Origin: Mycobacterium sp. SMC-2 | Lineage (GTDB): Bacteria; Actinomycetota; Actinomycetes; Mycobacteriales; Mycobacteriaceae | NCBI RefSeq assembly: GCF_025263485.1 | Contig: NZ_CP079863.1 | Location: 2,852,001-2,916,000 of the forward strand | Reading direction: 5' to 3' | DNA length: 64,000 nucleotides | Shown here: one piece after another, positions 12,542 through 20,830 of the stretch | Numbering within the stretch: the first letter of the stretch is position 1 | Layout of the letters: each line of letters begins with the position of its first letter | Made by a program: the position numbers and the translations under genes | Notes under the pieces: model-generated | Database searches by the model: none | The model's input: only the letters and a program-made list of their open reading frames with translations | Told to the model about the DNA's origin: nothing

Positions 12542-13230
12542 TCCTTGCCGGGCTCAGCGCCCGGCTTGCGGATCACCTCGGTCTTGGGGTCTTCCTCCGG
12601 CTTGGCGATCGTTTCGGTGGGGGCCTCGTGCGCGGCGGCCTCGACCGTCTCGGTCGGCGCCTCACGTTCGGCCGTGGCGACCGCCGCGGTCCGCTCCTCC
12701 TGCTGGGCTCCCGCCGCGGGAATCTCACCGGTCGGCGCGTCGTCACCGCGCACCGCGGAGAACACGTCGGTGTCGGCCCGCTCGGGGGCCGCTCCCGGCT
12801 GGCGGGGCGGCGGGTTGCGGTCCACCCGCCAGCGGCCGATGGTGACGCCGACGATCCCGGGCAGGAACACGCACAGCGCGGTGAACGCCGCGAACGTGGT
12901 CACCTCATTGATCAGCCCGCCCGTGTAGAGGCCCTTGTACGCCAGCGCGATGAGCCAGGAGACGGCGCCGGACAGCACGCCCGCCACCAGGCCGGCCAGC
13001 AGCCACGTCATCGCCAAATCGCGACGACGGTCCGGGTCCGGGTTCGCGATAGCGTCCGCCCGGCCGTCGAATACCCCCCATACGGCCACGCCGATGATGA
13101 AGAGAAGCAGCAGCACCACGCTAAAAAGCCCGGCCTGCGTCTGCCACGCGTTGATCAGCGCCCCTTGGAACAAGCGAACGACGACCATCGCTGCGGCATA
13201 CACCAATCCGCGCAGCATCCAGTTAGTCAT
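12538..13230 (-). CDS. Four-helix membrane protein with disordered acidic tail (Rv2536-like)
   Basis: A 230-residue membrane protein of the same length as Rv2536. The N-terminal half has about four hydrophobic segments (near residues 5-25, 36-56, 74-98 and 108-130). The C-terminal 95 residues are Pro/Glu/Thr/Ala-rich and low in complexity, with TETVEAAAHEAPTET repeats, predicted cytoplasmic and disordered. The ATG at 13230 is 8 bases downstream of a TAGGCT hexamer, consistent with a leaderless mRNA. The function is unknown; the conserved position next to the aro operon and pepQ in mycobacteria is the only context. Confidence 0.85.
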   Translation of the reverse strand: MTNWMLRGLVYAAAMVVVRLFQGALINAWQTQAGLFSVVLLLLFIIGVAVWGVFDGRADAIANPDPDRRRDLAMTWLLAGLVAGVLSGAVSWLIALAYKGLYTGGLINEVTTFAAFTALCVFLPGIVGVTIGRWRVDRNPPPRQPGAAPERADTDVFSAVRGDDAPTGEIPAAGAQQEERTAAVATAEREAPTETVEAAAHEAPTETIAKPEEDPKTEVIRKPGAEPGKD

Positions 13231-13238
13231 GGGCAATC

Positions 13239-13255
13239 AGCCTAGCGAGTACCGT
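13239..13255. promoter_or_regulatory. Back-to-back leaderless promoters for the Rv2536-like gene and pepQ
   Basis: The complement of 13239-13244 reads TAGGCT, 8 bases before the minus-strand ATG at 13230. On the + strand TACCGT (13250-13255) ends 8 bases before the pepQ GTG at 13264. The whole intergenic space is 33 bases, so the two -10 boxes are five bases apart. Confidence 0.55.
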
Positions 13256-13263
13256 CAAGGGTC

Positions 13264-14382
13264 GTGACACATTCTCAGCGTCGGGACAACCTGAAAGCGC
13301 GGCTCAGTGCCAACGGACTGGACGCGATGCTGGTCAGCGACCTGAACAACGTGCGCTACCTGTCCGGTTTCACCGGATCGAACGGCGCGTTGCTGGTTTT
13401 CGCCGACGATCGCGGCCCGGTGCTGGCCACCGACGGTCGGTATCGCACCCAGGCCGCGGAGCAGGCGCCGGGGCTCGAGATCGCCATCGAACGCGCCCTC
13501 GGCCGCTATCTGGTCGGCCGCGCCGCCGAGGACGGGGTGGGCAAGCTCGGCTTCGAGAGCAACGTGGTGACCGTCGATGCCTTCGACGCCCTGACCGGCG
13601 AACTCGACGAACGCAAGGCGGCCACCGAGCTGGTGCGGGCCGCCGGAACCGTCGAGGCGTTGCGCGAGGTCAAGGACGACGGTGAGGTGGCGCTGTTGCG
13701 GCTGGCCTGCGAGGCGGCCGACGCCGCGCTCGCCGACCTGGTGGAGCGCGGTGGGCTGCGGCCCGGGCGAACCGAACGCGAGGTGAGCCGGGAGCTGGAG
13801 GCCCTGATGCTCGACCACGGCGCCGATGCGATCTCGTTCGAAACCATCGTGGCCACCGGGCCGAACTCGGCGATCCCGCATCACCGCCCCACCGACGCGG
13901 AGCTGGCCACGGGCGACTTCGTCAAGATCGACTTCGGCGCACTGGTGGCCGGCTATCACTCCGACATGACCCGGACATTCGTGCTCGGCAAGGCCGCGGA
14001 CTGGCAGCGGGAGATCTACCAGCTGGTCGCCGACGCGCAGCGGGCCGGCCGGGAGGCGCTGCGCCCCGGCGCAAACCTGCGCGAGGTCGACGGGGCGGCG
14101 CGGCAGCTGATCGTCGACGCGGGCTACGGCGAGCACTTCGGCCACGGCCTGGGGCACGGCGTGGGGTTGCAGATCCACGAGGCGCCCGGCATCGGCGCCA
14201 CGTCCACCGGCACCCTGCTGGCTGGTTCGGTGGTGACCGTCGAGCCCGGCGTCTACCTGCCGGGCCGCGGCGGCGTGCGCATCGAGGACACCCTGGTCGT
14301 GCCGGACGAGACGGCGGCGAGCCGCGGGCACGCACCGGAACTGCTGACCAGATTCCCCAAGGAGTTGGCCGTTCTCAGCTAG
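13264..14382 (+). CDS. pepQ: M24-family Xaa-Pro dipeptidase/aminopeptidase
   Basis: A 372-residue cytoplasmic metallopeptidase of the creatinase/prolidase fold (Rv2535c orthologue, same length). The N-terminal creatinase domain (residues about 1-130) includes NNVRYLSGFTGSNG. The catalytic domain has the dinuclear metal ligands: two Asp in DFGALVAGYHSDMTRTF, His in HGLGHGVGLQIHE, and Glu in VTVEPGVY and GVRIEDT. It is predicted to remove N-terminal residues before proline or to split Xaa-Pro dipeptides; the exact specificity cannot be told from sequence. The GTG start agrees with a leaderless promoter. Confidence 0.92.
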   Translation: MTHSQRRDNLKARLSANGLDAMLVSDLNNVRYLSGFTGSNGALLVFADDRGPVLATDGRYRTQAAEQAPGLEIAIERALGRYLVGRAAEDGVGKLGFESNVVTVDAFDALTGELDERKAATELVRAAGTVEALREVKDDGEVALLRLACEAADAALADLVERGGLRPGRTEREVSRELEALMLDHGADAISFETIVATGPNSAIPHHRPTDAELATGDFVKIDFGALVAGYHSDMTRTFVLGKAADWQREIYQLVADAQRAGREALRPGANLREVDGAARQLIVDAGYGEHFGHGLGHGVGLQIHEAPGIGATSTGTLLAGSVVTVEPGVYLPGRGGVRIEDTLVVPDETAASRGHAPELLTRFPKELAVLS

Positions 14383-14417
14383 GCAAACGCGCCGTATGGC
14401 GGACCGGGCCCCGGGGG

Positions 14418-14423
14418 TAAAGT
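14418..14423 (+). promoter_or_regulatory. -10 hexamer for a small leaderless gene
   Basis: TAAAGT ends 8 bases before a GTG at 14432 that opens a 73-codon frame. The spacing matches the other leaderless candidates in this window. Confidence 0.4.
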
Positions 14424-14431
14424 CGGGTGAC

Positions 14432-14653
14432 GTGTACGGGGTGGGACCAATCGAGCGTAGCCTTGCGCGCTTGCGGGATTTTCGCTGGGACTTGCACGCC
14501 CAGCCCATGCGGGAGCTGCGGCTGGAGATAGACATCGTGTATTTTGGCCTGCCCGTGCCGTTTTCCGGCGGGGTCAAGCTGAATGTCCCCTTCTTGACGA
14601 TGATCAAGCGGATGCCCGCATCGCACAGCGAGCCGACCCAGGCCGGCCCGTAA
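14432..14653 (+). CDS. Small hypothetical protein, unrecognised
   Basis: A 73-codon frame between pepQ and efp, starting YGVGPIERSLARLRDFRWDL after the GTG. Most codons end in G or C, as in the neighbouring real genes, and the start is placed by a TAAAGT hexamer 8 bases upstream. The protein is mixed basic and hydrophobic (RELRLEIDIVYFGLPVP) with no signal peptide or recognised domain. The frame remains open upstream to an ATG at 14396. It could instead be a chance frame in the efp upstream region; I do not recognise a homologue. Confidence 0.4.
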   Translation: MYGVGPIERSLARLRDFRWDLHAQPMRELRLEIDIVYFGLPVPFSGGVKLNVPFLTMIKRMPASHSEPTQAGP

Positions 14654-14725
14654 CGCGGGAGCGGGAAAGCGGCTGCCCGTCGGTCACGGGCCGCCCGACG
14701 CGCGGGCCCCGGCCGCGGCCCGCTC

Positions 14726-14731
14726 TAGACT
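14726..14731 (+). promoter_or_regulatory. Probable -10 hexamer of the efp-nusB operon
   Basis: TAGACT gives a predicted start near 14738 and a leader of about 50 bases. A GC-rich hairpin (arms 14702-14708 and 14717-14723) lies directly upstream. Confidence 0.5.
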
Positions 14732-14748
14732 GACGAACAAATTGCAGA

Positions 14749-14762
14749 CCGTTCGCGAACGG
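14749..14762. repeat. Perfect 14-base palindrome in the efp leader
   Basis: CCGTTCGCGAACGG is a perfect palindrome about 30 bases before the efp start and just downstream of the predicted transcription start. It could be a repressor site or an RNA hairpin; no regulator is known to me. Confidence 0.6.
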
Positions 14763-14791
14763 CTGCCCATCCCCTAGGAGATACACCGACC

Positions 14792-15355
14792 GTGGCAACG
14801 ACTGCCGACTTCAAGAATGGACTCGTGCTGGTGATCGACGGCCAGCTCTGGCAGATCGTCGAGTTCCAGCACGTCAAACCCGGCAAGGGCCCGGCCTTCG
14901 TGCGCACCAAGCTGAAGAACGTGCTCTCCGGCAAGGTCGTCGACAAGACGTACAACGCCGGCGTGAAGGTGGAGACGGCCACGGTCGACCGGCGCGACAC
15001 CACCTACCTGTACCGCGACGGCTCGGACTTCGTGTTCATGGACAGCCAGGACTACGAGCAGCACCCGCTGCCGGAGTCGCTGGTCGGCGACGCCGCCCGA
15101 TTCCTGCTCGAGGGCATGCCGGTGCAGGTGGCGTTCCACAACGGGGCGCCGCTGTACATCGAGCTGCCGGTCTCGGTCGAACTCGAGGTCACCCACACCG
15201 AGCCCGGCCTGCAGGGCGACCGGTCCAGCGCCGGCACCAAGCCCGCCACCGTGGAGACCGGCGCGGAGATCCAGGTGCCGCTGTTCATCAACACCGGCGA
15301 CAAGCTCAAGGTGGACACCCGCGACGGCAGCTATCTGGGGCGCGTCAACGCGTGA
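14792..15355 (+). CDS. efp: Elongation factor P
   Basis: A 187-residue translation factor that binds between the P and E sites and rescues ribosomes stalled at proline runs. Three beta-barrel domains are recognisable: the KOW-like N-terminus with the loop [12 protein letters not shown], whose lysine is the position modified in some bacteria; the central OB domain; and the C-terminal domain with [20 protein letters not shown] and the final [11 protein letters not shown]. No EpmA-type modification gene is in the window. It starts at a GTG with AGGAG upstream. It corresponds to Rv2534c and overlaps nusB by four bases. Confidence 0.98.
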   Translation: MATTADFKNGLVLVIDGQLWQIVEFQHVKPGKGPAFVRTKLKNVLSGKVVDKTYNAGVKVETATVDRRDTTYLYRDGSDFVFMDSQDYEQHPLPESLVGDAARFLLEGMPVQVAFHNGAPLYIELPVSVELEVTHTEPGLQGDRSSAGTKPATVETGAEIQVPLFINTGDKLKVDTRDGSYLGRVNA

Positions 15356-15858
15356 GCAGGCCCGCGCGACCCGTTAAAGGGCGCCATCAGGCCCGCAAGC
15401 GTGCCGTCGACCTGTTGTTCGAGGCCGAGGCGCGCGGGCTGGGCCCGGCCGAGGTCGTCGACGCGCGCGCCACGCTGGCCGCGGCCAACCCCGACGTGGC
15501 GCCGCTGCAGCCGTACACCGTCGCGGCGGCTCGCGGGGTCGGCGAACACGCCGCCCACATCGACGACCTGATCAGCTCGCACCTGCAGGGCTGGACGCTG
15601 GACCGGCTGCCGGCCGTGGATCGCGCCATCCTGCGGGTCGCGGTGTGGGAACTGCTCTACGCCGAGGACGTCCCGGAGCCGGTCGCCGTGGACGAGGCCG
15701 TGCAGCTGGCCAAGGAACTGTCCACCGACGAGTCGCCGGCCTTCGTCAATGGCGTGCTCGGTCAGGTCATGCTGGTGACGCCGCAGATCAGGGCGGCCGC
15801 CGCGGCGGTCCGCATCCGTTCCGCGGGCACGCCGGAGAACGAGGAACGCCAGGGGTGA
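15352..15858 (+). CDS. nusB: Transcription antitermination protein NusB
   Basis: A 168-residue all-helical NusB protein, which with NusE/S10 binds boxA RNA during rRNA transcription. Family motifs are the N-terminal [16 protein letters not shown], the central [21 protein letters not shown], and [26 protein letters not shown], given here in parts. A short Ala/Arg-rich tail follows. It is coupled to efp (GTGA overlap) and to the next membrane gene (GTGA overlap), as in Rv2533c. Confidence 0.97.
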   Translation: MSRPARPVKGRHQARKRAVDLLFEAEARGLGPAEVVDARATLAAANPDVAPLQPYTVAAARGVGEHAAHIDDLISSHLQGWTLDRLPAVDRAILRVAVWELLYAEDVPEPVAVDEAVQLAKELSTDESPAFVNGVLGQVMLVTPQIRAAAAAVRIRSAGTPENEERQG

Positions 15859-16253
15859 CCCGGCTGGAGATGCGCGCCGTCGTCGCGGGTTTGCTCGCCG
15901 CGACGGTGGTGCTGGGCGCCGTCATGTGCGCCGCCTTCGGGTGGACGATCGTCGCGTCGGCGCTTTCGATTTACGCGCTGGGCGTGGGCGCCTGGCTGTA
16001 CCACTGCGTCGAACGGCTGATCGTGGCCCGTCGCATCAGCACGGTGCGCACGGCCGCCAGGCCGCTGCAGCCGCTGCTGCCGGTGATGGCCGCGCTCATG
16101 GGCCTGACGCAGTCCGTGGTGCGGTCGCTGTCCGACGTCACCGAGTTGCCGGCGCGCAGCCGGGAGCTCCCGGTGCTGCGATGGGTGGAGGGCACGAGGG
16201 CCAATCGGCGCGCCCTGAACGGCGACGACGGCGAGGACGAGCGGGCACAATAG
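15855..16253 (+). CDS. Small two-helix membrane protein (Rv2532c-like)
   Basis: A 132-residue protein, nearly identical in length to Rv2532c, with two hydrophobic segments near residues 8-30 and 33-52 followed by a basic/amphipathic region ([16 protein letters not shown]) and an acidic tail ([10 protein letters not shown]). Its start overlaps the nusB stop by four bases. No domain is recognised. It is probably cotranscribed with efp and nusB and lies 5 bases before the decarboxylase gene. Confidence 0.82.
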   Translation: MTRLEMRAVVAGLLAATVVLGAVMCAAFGWTIVASALSIYALGVGAWLYHCVERLIVARRISTVRTAARPLQPLLPVMAALMGLTQSVVRSLSDVTELPARSRELPVLRWVEGTRANRRALNGDDGEDERAQ

Positions 16254-16258
16254 GCCAG

Positions 16259-19105
16259 ATGACTCGAGACAGCGCCCACCCGCGCCGGCTTCGTGTGTCG
16301 GCGCTGGCGGCGGTGGCCAACCCGTCGTACACGCGCCTGGACACGTGGAACCTGCTCGACGACGCGTGCCGTCACCTCGCCGAGGTCAACCGCGCCGGGC
16401 TGGACACCGAACACGACCTGTGCCGGGTGCGGCGGCTGATGGATCGGCTCGCCGCCTACGAGCGGTACTGGCTGTACCCGGGCGCGCAGAATCTAGCGAA
16501 CTTCCGCGGTTACCTCGACAAGCAGTTGCCGTTGCGGCTCGCCGAGGAGGTGTCGCTGGCCGTGCGGCTGCTGAGTGAATACGGCGACCGCGCAGGGCTT
16601 TTCGACACCACCGCGCCGCTGGCCGAGCAGGAGCTGGTCGCGCAGGCCAAAAAACAGCAGTTCTACACGGTGCTGCTCGCCGACGACGCCCCCGAGAATG
16701 CCCCCGACAGCCTGGCGGAGTGCCTACGCGCGCTGCGCAACGCCTCAGACGGGGTGCAGTACGAGCTGCTGGTGGTGGCGAGCATCGAGGATGCGATCAC
16801 CGCCGTCGCGCTGAACGGCGAAATTCAGGCGGCGATCATCCGCAGCGACCTGCCGCTGCGGTCCCGCGACCGGGTGCCGTTGATGAACACGCTGCTGGGT
16901 GCCGCCGGCGACGACGCGTTGGCCGCCGAAACCCACGACTGGGTCGAATGCGGCGAATGGATCAGGGAGCTGCGGCCACACATCGACCTGTACCTGCTCA
17001 CCGACGAGTCGATCGCCGCGGAGACCGAGGACGAAACCGCCGTCTACGATCGCACTTTCTACCGGCTCAACGACGTCACCGACCTCAACAGCACCGTGCT
17101 CGCGGGCCTGCGGAACCGTTTCGCCACACCGTTTTTCGACGCCCTGCGCGCCTACGCGGCGGCCCCGGTCGGCCAGTTCCACGCGCTTCCCGTCGCGCGC
17201 GGCGCCAGCATCTTCAACTCCAAGTCCCTGCAGGACATGGGCGAGTTCTACGGCCGCAACATCTTCATGGCCGAGACGTCGACCACCTCCGGGGGGCTGG
17301 ATTCGCTGCTGGACCCGCACGGCAACATCAAGGCGGCGATGGACAAGGCCGCGGTGACCTGGAACGCCAATCAGACCTACTTCGTCACCAACGGCACCTC
17401 GACCGCCAACAAGATCGTCGTGCAGGCCCTGACGCGCCCGGGCGACATCGTGCTCATCGACCGCAACTGCCACAAGTCGCACCACTACGGCCTGGTGCTG
17501 GCCGGGGCCTACCCGCTGTACCTGGACGCCTACCCGTTGCCCGAGTACGCGATCTATGGGGCCGTGCCCCTGCACACGATCAAGAAGACGCTGCTGGACC
17601 TCGACGCGGCCGGACAGCTGCACCGGGTGCGCATGCTGCTGCTCACCAACTGCACCTTCGACGGCGTGGTCTACAACCCGCTGCAGGTGATGCAGGAGGT
17701 GCTGGCGATCAAGCCGGACATCTGCTTTTTGTGGGACGAGGCGTGGTACGCGTTCGCGACCGCGGTGCCGTGGGCCCGGCAGCGGACCGCGATGGTGGCC
17801 GCGGAACGCCTCGAGCAGATGCTGGCGTCCCCGGAATACGCTGTCCAGTACCGTGATTGGGCCGCATCCATGGAAGGGGCCGAGCGGTCCGAGTGGGTCG
17901 AACGCCGGCTGCTTCCCGACCCGGCCCGCGCGCGGGTGCGGGTGTACGCGACACACTCCACACACAAGTCGCTGTCGGCGTTTCGGCAGGCGTCGATGAT
18001 CCATGTCCGCGACCAGGATTTCAAGGCGCTCACCCGCGACGAATTCGCCGAGGCGTTCCTGACCCACACCTCGACGTCCCCGAACCAGCAGCTGCTCGCG
18101 TCGTTGGACCTGGCGCGCCGCCAGGTCGACATCGAAGGCTTCGAAATGGTCCGCCACGTCTACAACATGGCGCTGATCTTCCGCCACCGGGTCCGCAAGG
18201 ACCGGCTGATCGGCAAGTGGTTCCGCATCCTCGACGAGTCCGACCTGGTGCCCGACGAATTCCGCGCGTCGTCGGTCAGCTCGTACCGTCAGGTCAGGCA
18301 GGGCGCGCTGGCAGAGTGGAACGAGGCGTGGCGCTCCGACCAGTTCGTGCTCGACGCGACCCGGGTGACCCTGTTCATCGGCAAGACCGGGATGACCGGG
18401 TACGACTTCCGCGAGAAGATCCTGATGGACCGGTTCGGCATCCAGATCAACAAGACCTCGATCAACAGCGTGCTGCTGATCTTCACCATCGGGGTCACCT
18501 GGTCGAGCGTGCACTACCTGCTCGACGTGCTGCGGCGGATCGCCGCCGACTTCGAGCGCAGCCAGAACGCGGGCGGCAAGGAGGACCGCGCCCTGCAGAA
18601 GCGCCGGGTCGAGGAGATCACCGAGGACCTGCCGCACCTGCCCGATTTCAGCGAGTTCGACGTCGCCTTCCGCCCCGTGGACGCCTGCAAGTTCGGCGAC
18701 ATGCGGTCGGCCTTCTACGCCGGATACGAGGGGTCCGATCGCGAGCACGTGCTGATCGGCAGGGCCGGGCGGCGGCTGAGCGCGGGCAAGACCCTGGTGT
18801 CCACCACGTTCGTGGTGCCCTACCCGCCGGGGTTCCCGGTGCTGGTGCCGGGTCAGGTGGTCTCCAAGGAGATCGTCTATTTCCTCGCCCAGCTCGACGT
18901 CAAGGAAATCCACGGCTACAACCCCGAACTCGGTCTGTCGGTGTTCACCGAGGCCGCGCTGAAACGGATGGAGGCGCAACGGAACGCGGCGTTGGCCGCG
19001 GTCGGGACCGCCTACCCGTCGTTCGAGTTGCCGTCGGATGCCTCGGGCATGAACGGGACTCGCAATGGCGACCGGTCCGGGCAAGTCGTCAGCGAAGATG
19101 CCTGA
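16259..19105 (+). CDS. PLP-dependent ornithine/lysine/arginine decarboxylase family protein
   Basis: A 948-residue protein matching Rv2531c (about 947 residues, often named adi). The N-terminal part includes a response-regulator-like wing domain (QFYTVLLADDAPENA onward), followed by the fold-type I PLP core with TNGTSTANK, DRNCHKSHHYG, the Asp in FLWDEAWYAF, and the cofactor lysine in ATHSTHKSLSAFRQ. The C-terminal domain ends the typical group III decarboxylase layout. The substrate (Arg, Lys or Orn) cannot be read from sequence, and the N-terminal ~120 residues look mycobacteria-specific. It is the last gene of the efp cluster, and a small hairpin (GAGCC/GGCTC at 19103-19116) spans its stop. 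Confidence 0.88.
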   Translation: MTRDSAHPRRLRVSALAAVANPSYTRLDTWNLLDDACRHLAEVNRAGLDTEHDLCRVRRLMDRLAAYERYWLYPGAQNLANFRGYLDKQLPLRLAEEVSLAVRLLSEYGDRAGLFDTTAPLAEQELVAQAKKQQFYTVLLADDAPENAPDSLAECLRALRNASDGVQYELLVVASIEDAITAVALNGEIQAAIIRSDLPLRSRDRVPLMNTLLGAAGDDALAAETHDWVECGEWIRELRPHIDLYLLTDESIAAETEDETAVYDRTFYRLNDVTDLNSTVLAGLRNRFATPFFDALRAYAAAPVGQFHALPVARGASIFNSKSLQDMGEFYGRNIFMAETSTTSGGLDSLLDPHGNIKAAMDKAAVTWNANQTYFVTNGTSTANKIVVQALTRPGDIVLIDRNCHKSHHYGLVLAGAYPLYLDAYPLPEYAIYGAVPLHTIKKTLLDLDAAGQLHRVRMLLLTNCTFDGVVYNPLQVMQEVLAIKPDICFLWDEAWYAFATAVPWARQRTAMVAAERLEQMLASPEYAVQYRDWAASMEGAERSEWVERRLLPDPARARVRVYATHSTHKSLSAFRQASMIHVRDQDFKALTRDEFAEAFLTHTSTSPNQQLLASLDLARRQVDIEGFEMVRHVYNMALIFRHRVRKDRLIGKWFRILDESDLVPDEFRASSVSSYRQVRQGALAEWNEAWRSDQFVLDATRVTLFIGKTGMTGYDFREKILMDRFGIQINKTSINSVLLIFTIGVTWSSVHYLLDVLRRIAADFERSQNAGGKEDRALQKRRVEEITEDLPHLPDFSEFDVAFRPVDACKFGDMRSAFYAGYEGSDREHVLIGRAGRRLSAGKTLVSTTFVVPYPPGFPVLVPGQVVSKEIVYFLAQLDVKEIHGYNPELGLSVFTEAALKRMEAQRNAALAAVGTAYPSFELPSDASGMNGTRNGDRSGQVVSEDA

Positions 19106-19107
19106 GC

Positions 19108-19350
19108 CTAGGGGCTCGGCGGCCCGTTGGCCTGACCCTGCAGGATCCCTCGCTCGATCTCCTCGCGGAGGGCCGCGCTGCCGGCTGGAGCCGTCTCGTG
19201 ACAGCTGCAGCTGAGGGTGCTGAAGGGGCTCGGTTCGGCGCCCGCGGGTGCCGCCGCTACCAGCCCGGCTCCGAAAATGATGGCGACGTAGACCAATATT
19301 CGGGTGGTCGCCCGGTGCTGAGGACGCCTGAGGCGTGCAGTGCCAGACAT
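19108..19350 (-). CDS. Small secreted protein with a Cys-x-Cys motif
   Basis: An 80-residue protein with a basic N-terminus, one hydrophobic segment (ILVYVAIIFGAGLVAAA) and an Ala-x-Ala-like signal peptidase site near residue 38 (APAGAEP). The mature part of about 42 residues has STLSCSCHETAPAGS and ends EEIERGILQGQANGPPSP. It resembles short secreted proteins common in mycobacteria but I cannot name the family. Its stop is two bases from the stop of the convergent decarboxylase gene. A TAGGCT hexamer sits 9 bases upstream of its ATG. Confidence 0.7.
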   Translation of the reverse strand: MSGTARLRRPQHRATTRILVYVAIIFGAGLVAAAPAGAEPSPFSTLSCSCHETAPAGSAALREEIERGILQGQANGPPSP

Positions 19351-19359
19351 GACGCTGCC

Positions 19360-19365
19360 AGCCTA
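19360..19365 (-). promoter_or_regulatory. -10 hexamer for the small secreted protein
   Basis: The complement reads TAGGCT, 9 bases before the ATG at 19350, giving a leader of only one to a few bases. Confidence 0.4.
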
Positions 19366-19447
19366 GGAGTGGATCGCTGAGAAGCCGCTGAGAAGGCCGC
19401 TGAGCTCGGTGTTTCCCGGCGGTCCACGGGCCTGCAGAATCGAAGGT

Positions 19448-20830
19448 GTGCAGTGGCTTCGGCCCCGGAACTGGGGCATCCCCGCTCGGTCGGCAGCGGT
19501 GTCGGCCGTCGTCGTGCTCTGCGCACTGGCTTTCGCCGGCGCGGGGTTGGACGCGATCCTGTATCGGTCGCTGTTGGTGGGCGTCGACTACGCGTCCGCC
19601 GAACGGGTTCGCGATCTGGCGAAGGCGCTGCAGTCCGATCCGCCGGGCGGCTTGGACAGCACCCTGTTCGGCACCGACCAACGGGTGGTCGCGATCCAAG
19701 TGATCGCCCCCGACGGCACGGTGGTGAGGCGTTCGCGCTCCGCGCCCGGCAGGCCGCTCGTGTCCGTCGCGAACTTCGGCCCCGCTCTTCGTCGCGGCCT
19801 GCCCGACGACGCGGTGCCTGGTGAGAACATGCGCGTCAGCGGGCAACGGGTCGCGACCGCAGCCGGCGACTACACGGTGCTCGTGGGAGGGGGGAGCCAC
19901 TCGGTCGAGGCGACGGCACGGACCGTTGCGCTGCTGTTGGCCGGGGGCGCGCCCATCGTCGTCGCGGTGGCGGCGGGCGCGACGTACTGGCTCGTGCGCC
20001 GGTCGCTGCGATCGGTCGACGCGATCCGCGCCCGGGTGGCCGAAATCTCGACATCGGGCCTGGCCGAACGGGTCCCCGTGCCGAGCGGCCGCGACGAGAT
20101 CGCGGCGCTGGCCGTCACGATGAACCGGATGCTGTCCCGTATCGAGGCCGGCCACCGCGTGCAGCAACGCTTTCTCGCCGACGCGTCGCACGAACTGCGC
20201 AGCCCGCTGGCGACGATCATCTCCGGATTGGAAGTCGCCGAGGCGCACCCCGATCTGCTCGACGCGGAGTTGGCGATCAACACCCTTCTCCCCGAGGCAC
20301 AACGCATGCACACCCTGATCGAAGATCTGCTGCTGCTGGCCCGCGCCGACGAGCAGAGCCTGCTGCGGCGCAAAGAAGAGCTCGCCCTCGATGACATCGC
20401 CGAGGCCGAAACCGCCCGGGCGCGCCGCGAGGCGCGCTGCGAAATCGACACCGACATCCGACCGGCGCGTTGCACCGGTGACCCGATGGCGATCTCGCGA
20501 ATGATCCGCAACCTGGTGGAAAACGCCGTCCGCCATGCTGATTCGCGGGTCACCGTGGCCGTCGGCAGCAGCAACGGCGCGGCCATCCTCACCGTCAGCG
20601 ATGACGGTCCCGGAATCTCGCCGGCCGAACGGGCCCGGGTGTTCGAACGTTTCGTGCGGCTGGATTCGGACCGTGCCCGCAGCGGTGGGGGAGCCGGCCT
20701 GGGGCTCGCGATCGTCGCCGAGGTCGTCGCCGCTCACGGCGGCGCGGTCGACGTCGACGACCGACCGGGCGGCGGAACGCGGATGATCGTGTCCCTGCCG
20801 CAGTGCGAGCCTCAGCACAACAGTCGGTAA
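19448..20830 (+). CDS. Membrane sensor histidine kinase
   Basis: A 460-residue HAMP-containing sensor kinase. Membrane helix 1 is near residues 15-38, a periplasmic sensor of about 110 residues follows, then helix 2 (TVALLLAGGAPIVVAVAAGA) and a HAMP linker. The dimerisation box is FLADASHELRSPLA with phospho-acceptor His248; the ATPase domain has the N box (NLVENAVRHA, Asn359), G1 (DDGPGIS, Asp385) and G2 (GGGAGLGLAIV). All catalytic residues are present. The GTG at 19448 follows GAAGG closely; a GTG at 19409 would extend it by 13 residues. Its 3' end overlaps the opposite-strand response regulator gene by 19 bases, an unusual convergent arrangement. The signal sensed is unknown. Confidence 0.9.
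   Translation: MQWLRPRNWGIPARSAAVSAVVVLCALAFAGAGLDAILYRSLLVGVDYASAERVRDLAKALQSDPPGGLDSTLFGTDQRVVAIQVIAPDGTVVRRSRSAPGRPLVSVANFGPALRRGLPDDAVPGENMRVSGQRVATAAGDYTVLVGGGSHSVEATARTVALLLAGGAPIVVAVAAGATYWLVRRSLRSVDAIRARVAEISTSGLAERVPVPSGRDEIAALAVTMNRMLSRIEAGHRVQQRFLADASHELRSPLATIISGLEVAEAHPDLLDAELAINTLLPEAQRMHTLIEDLLLLARADEQSLLRRKEELALDDIAEAETARARREARCEIDTDIRPARCTGDPMAISRMIRNLVENAVRHADSRVTVAVGSSNGAAILTVSDDGPGISPAERARVFERFVRLDSDRARSGGGAGLGLAIVAEVVAAHGGAVDVDDRPGGGTRMIVSLPQCEPQHNSR

Noticed and set aside
16745..20818. A 1357-codon open frame on the minus strand opposite the decarboxylase and kinase genes
   Set aside because: High-GC codon use on the + strand leaves antisense frames open. Its translation is Arg/Gly/His/Val-rich without domains, while the opposite strand has clear enzyme motifs.
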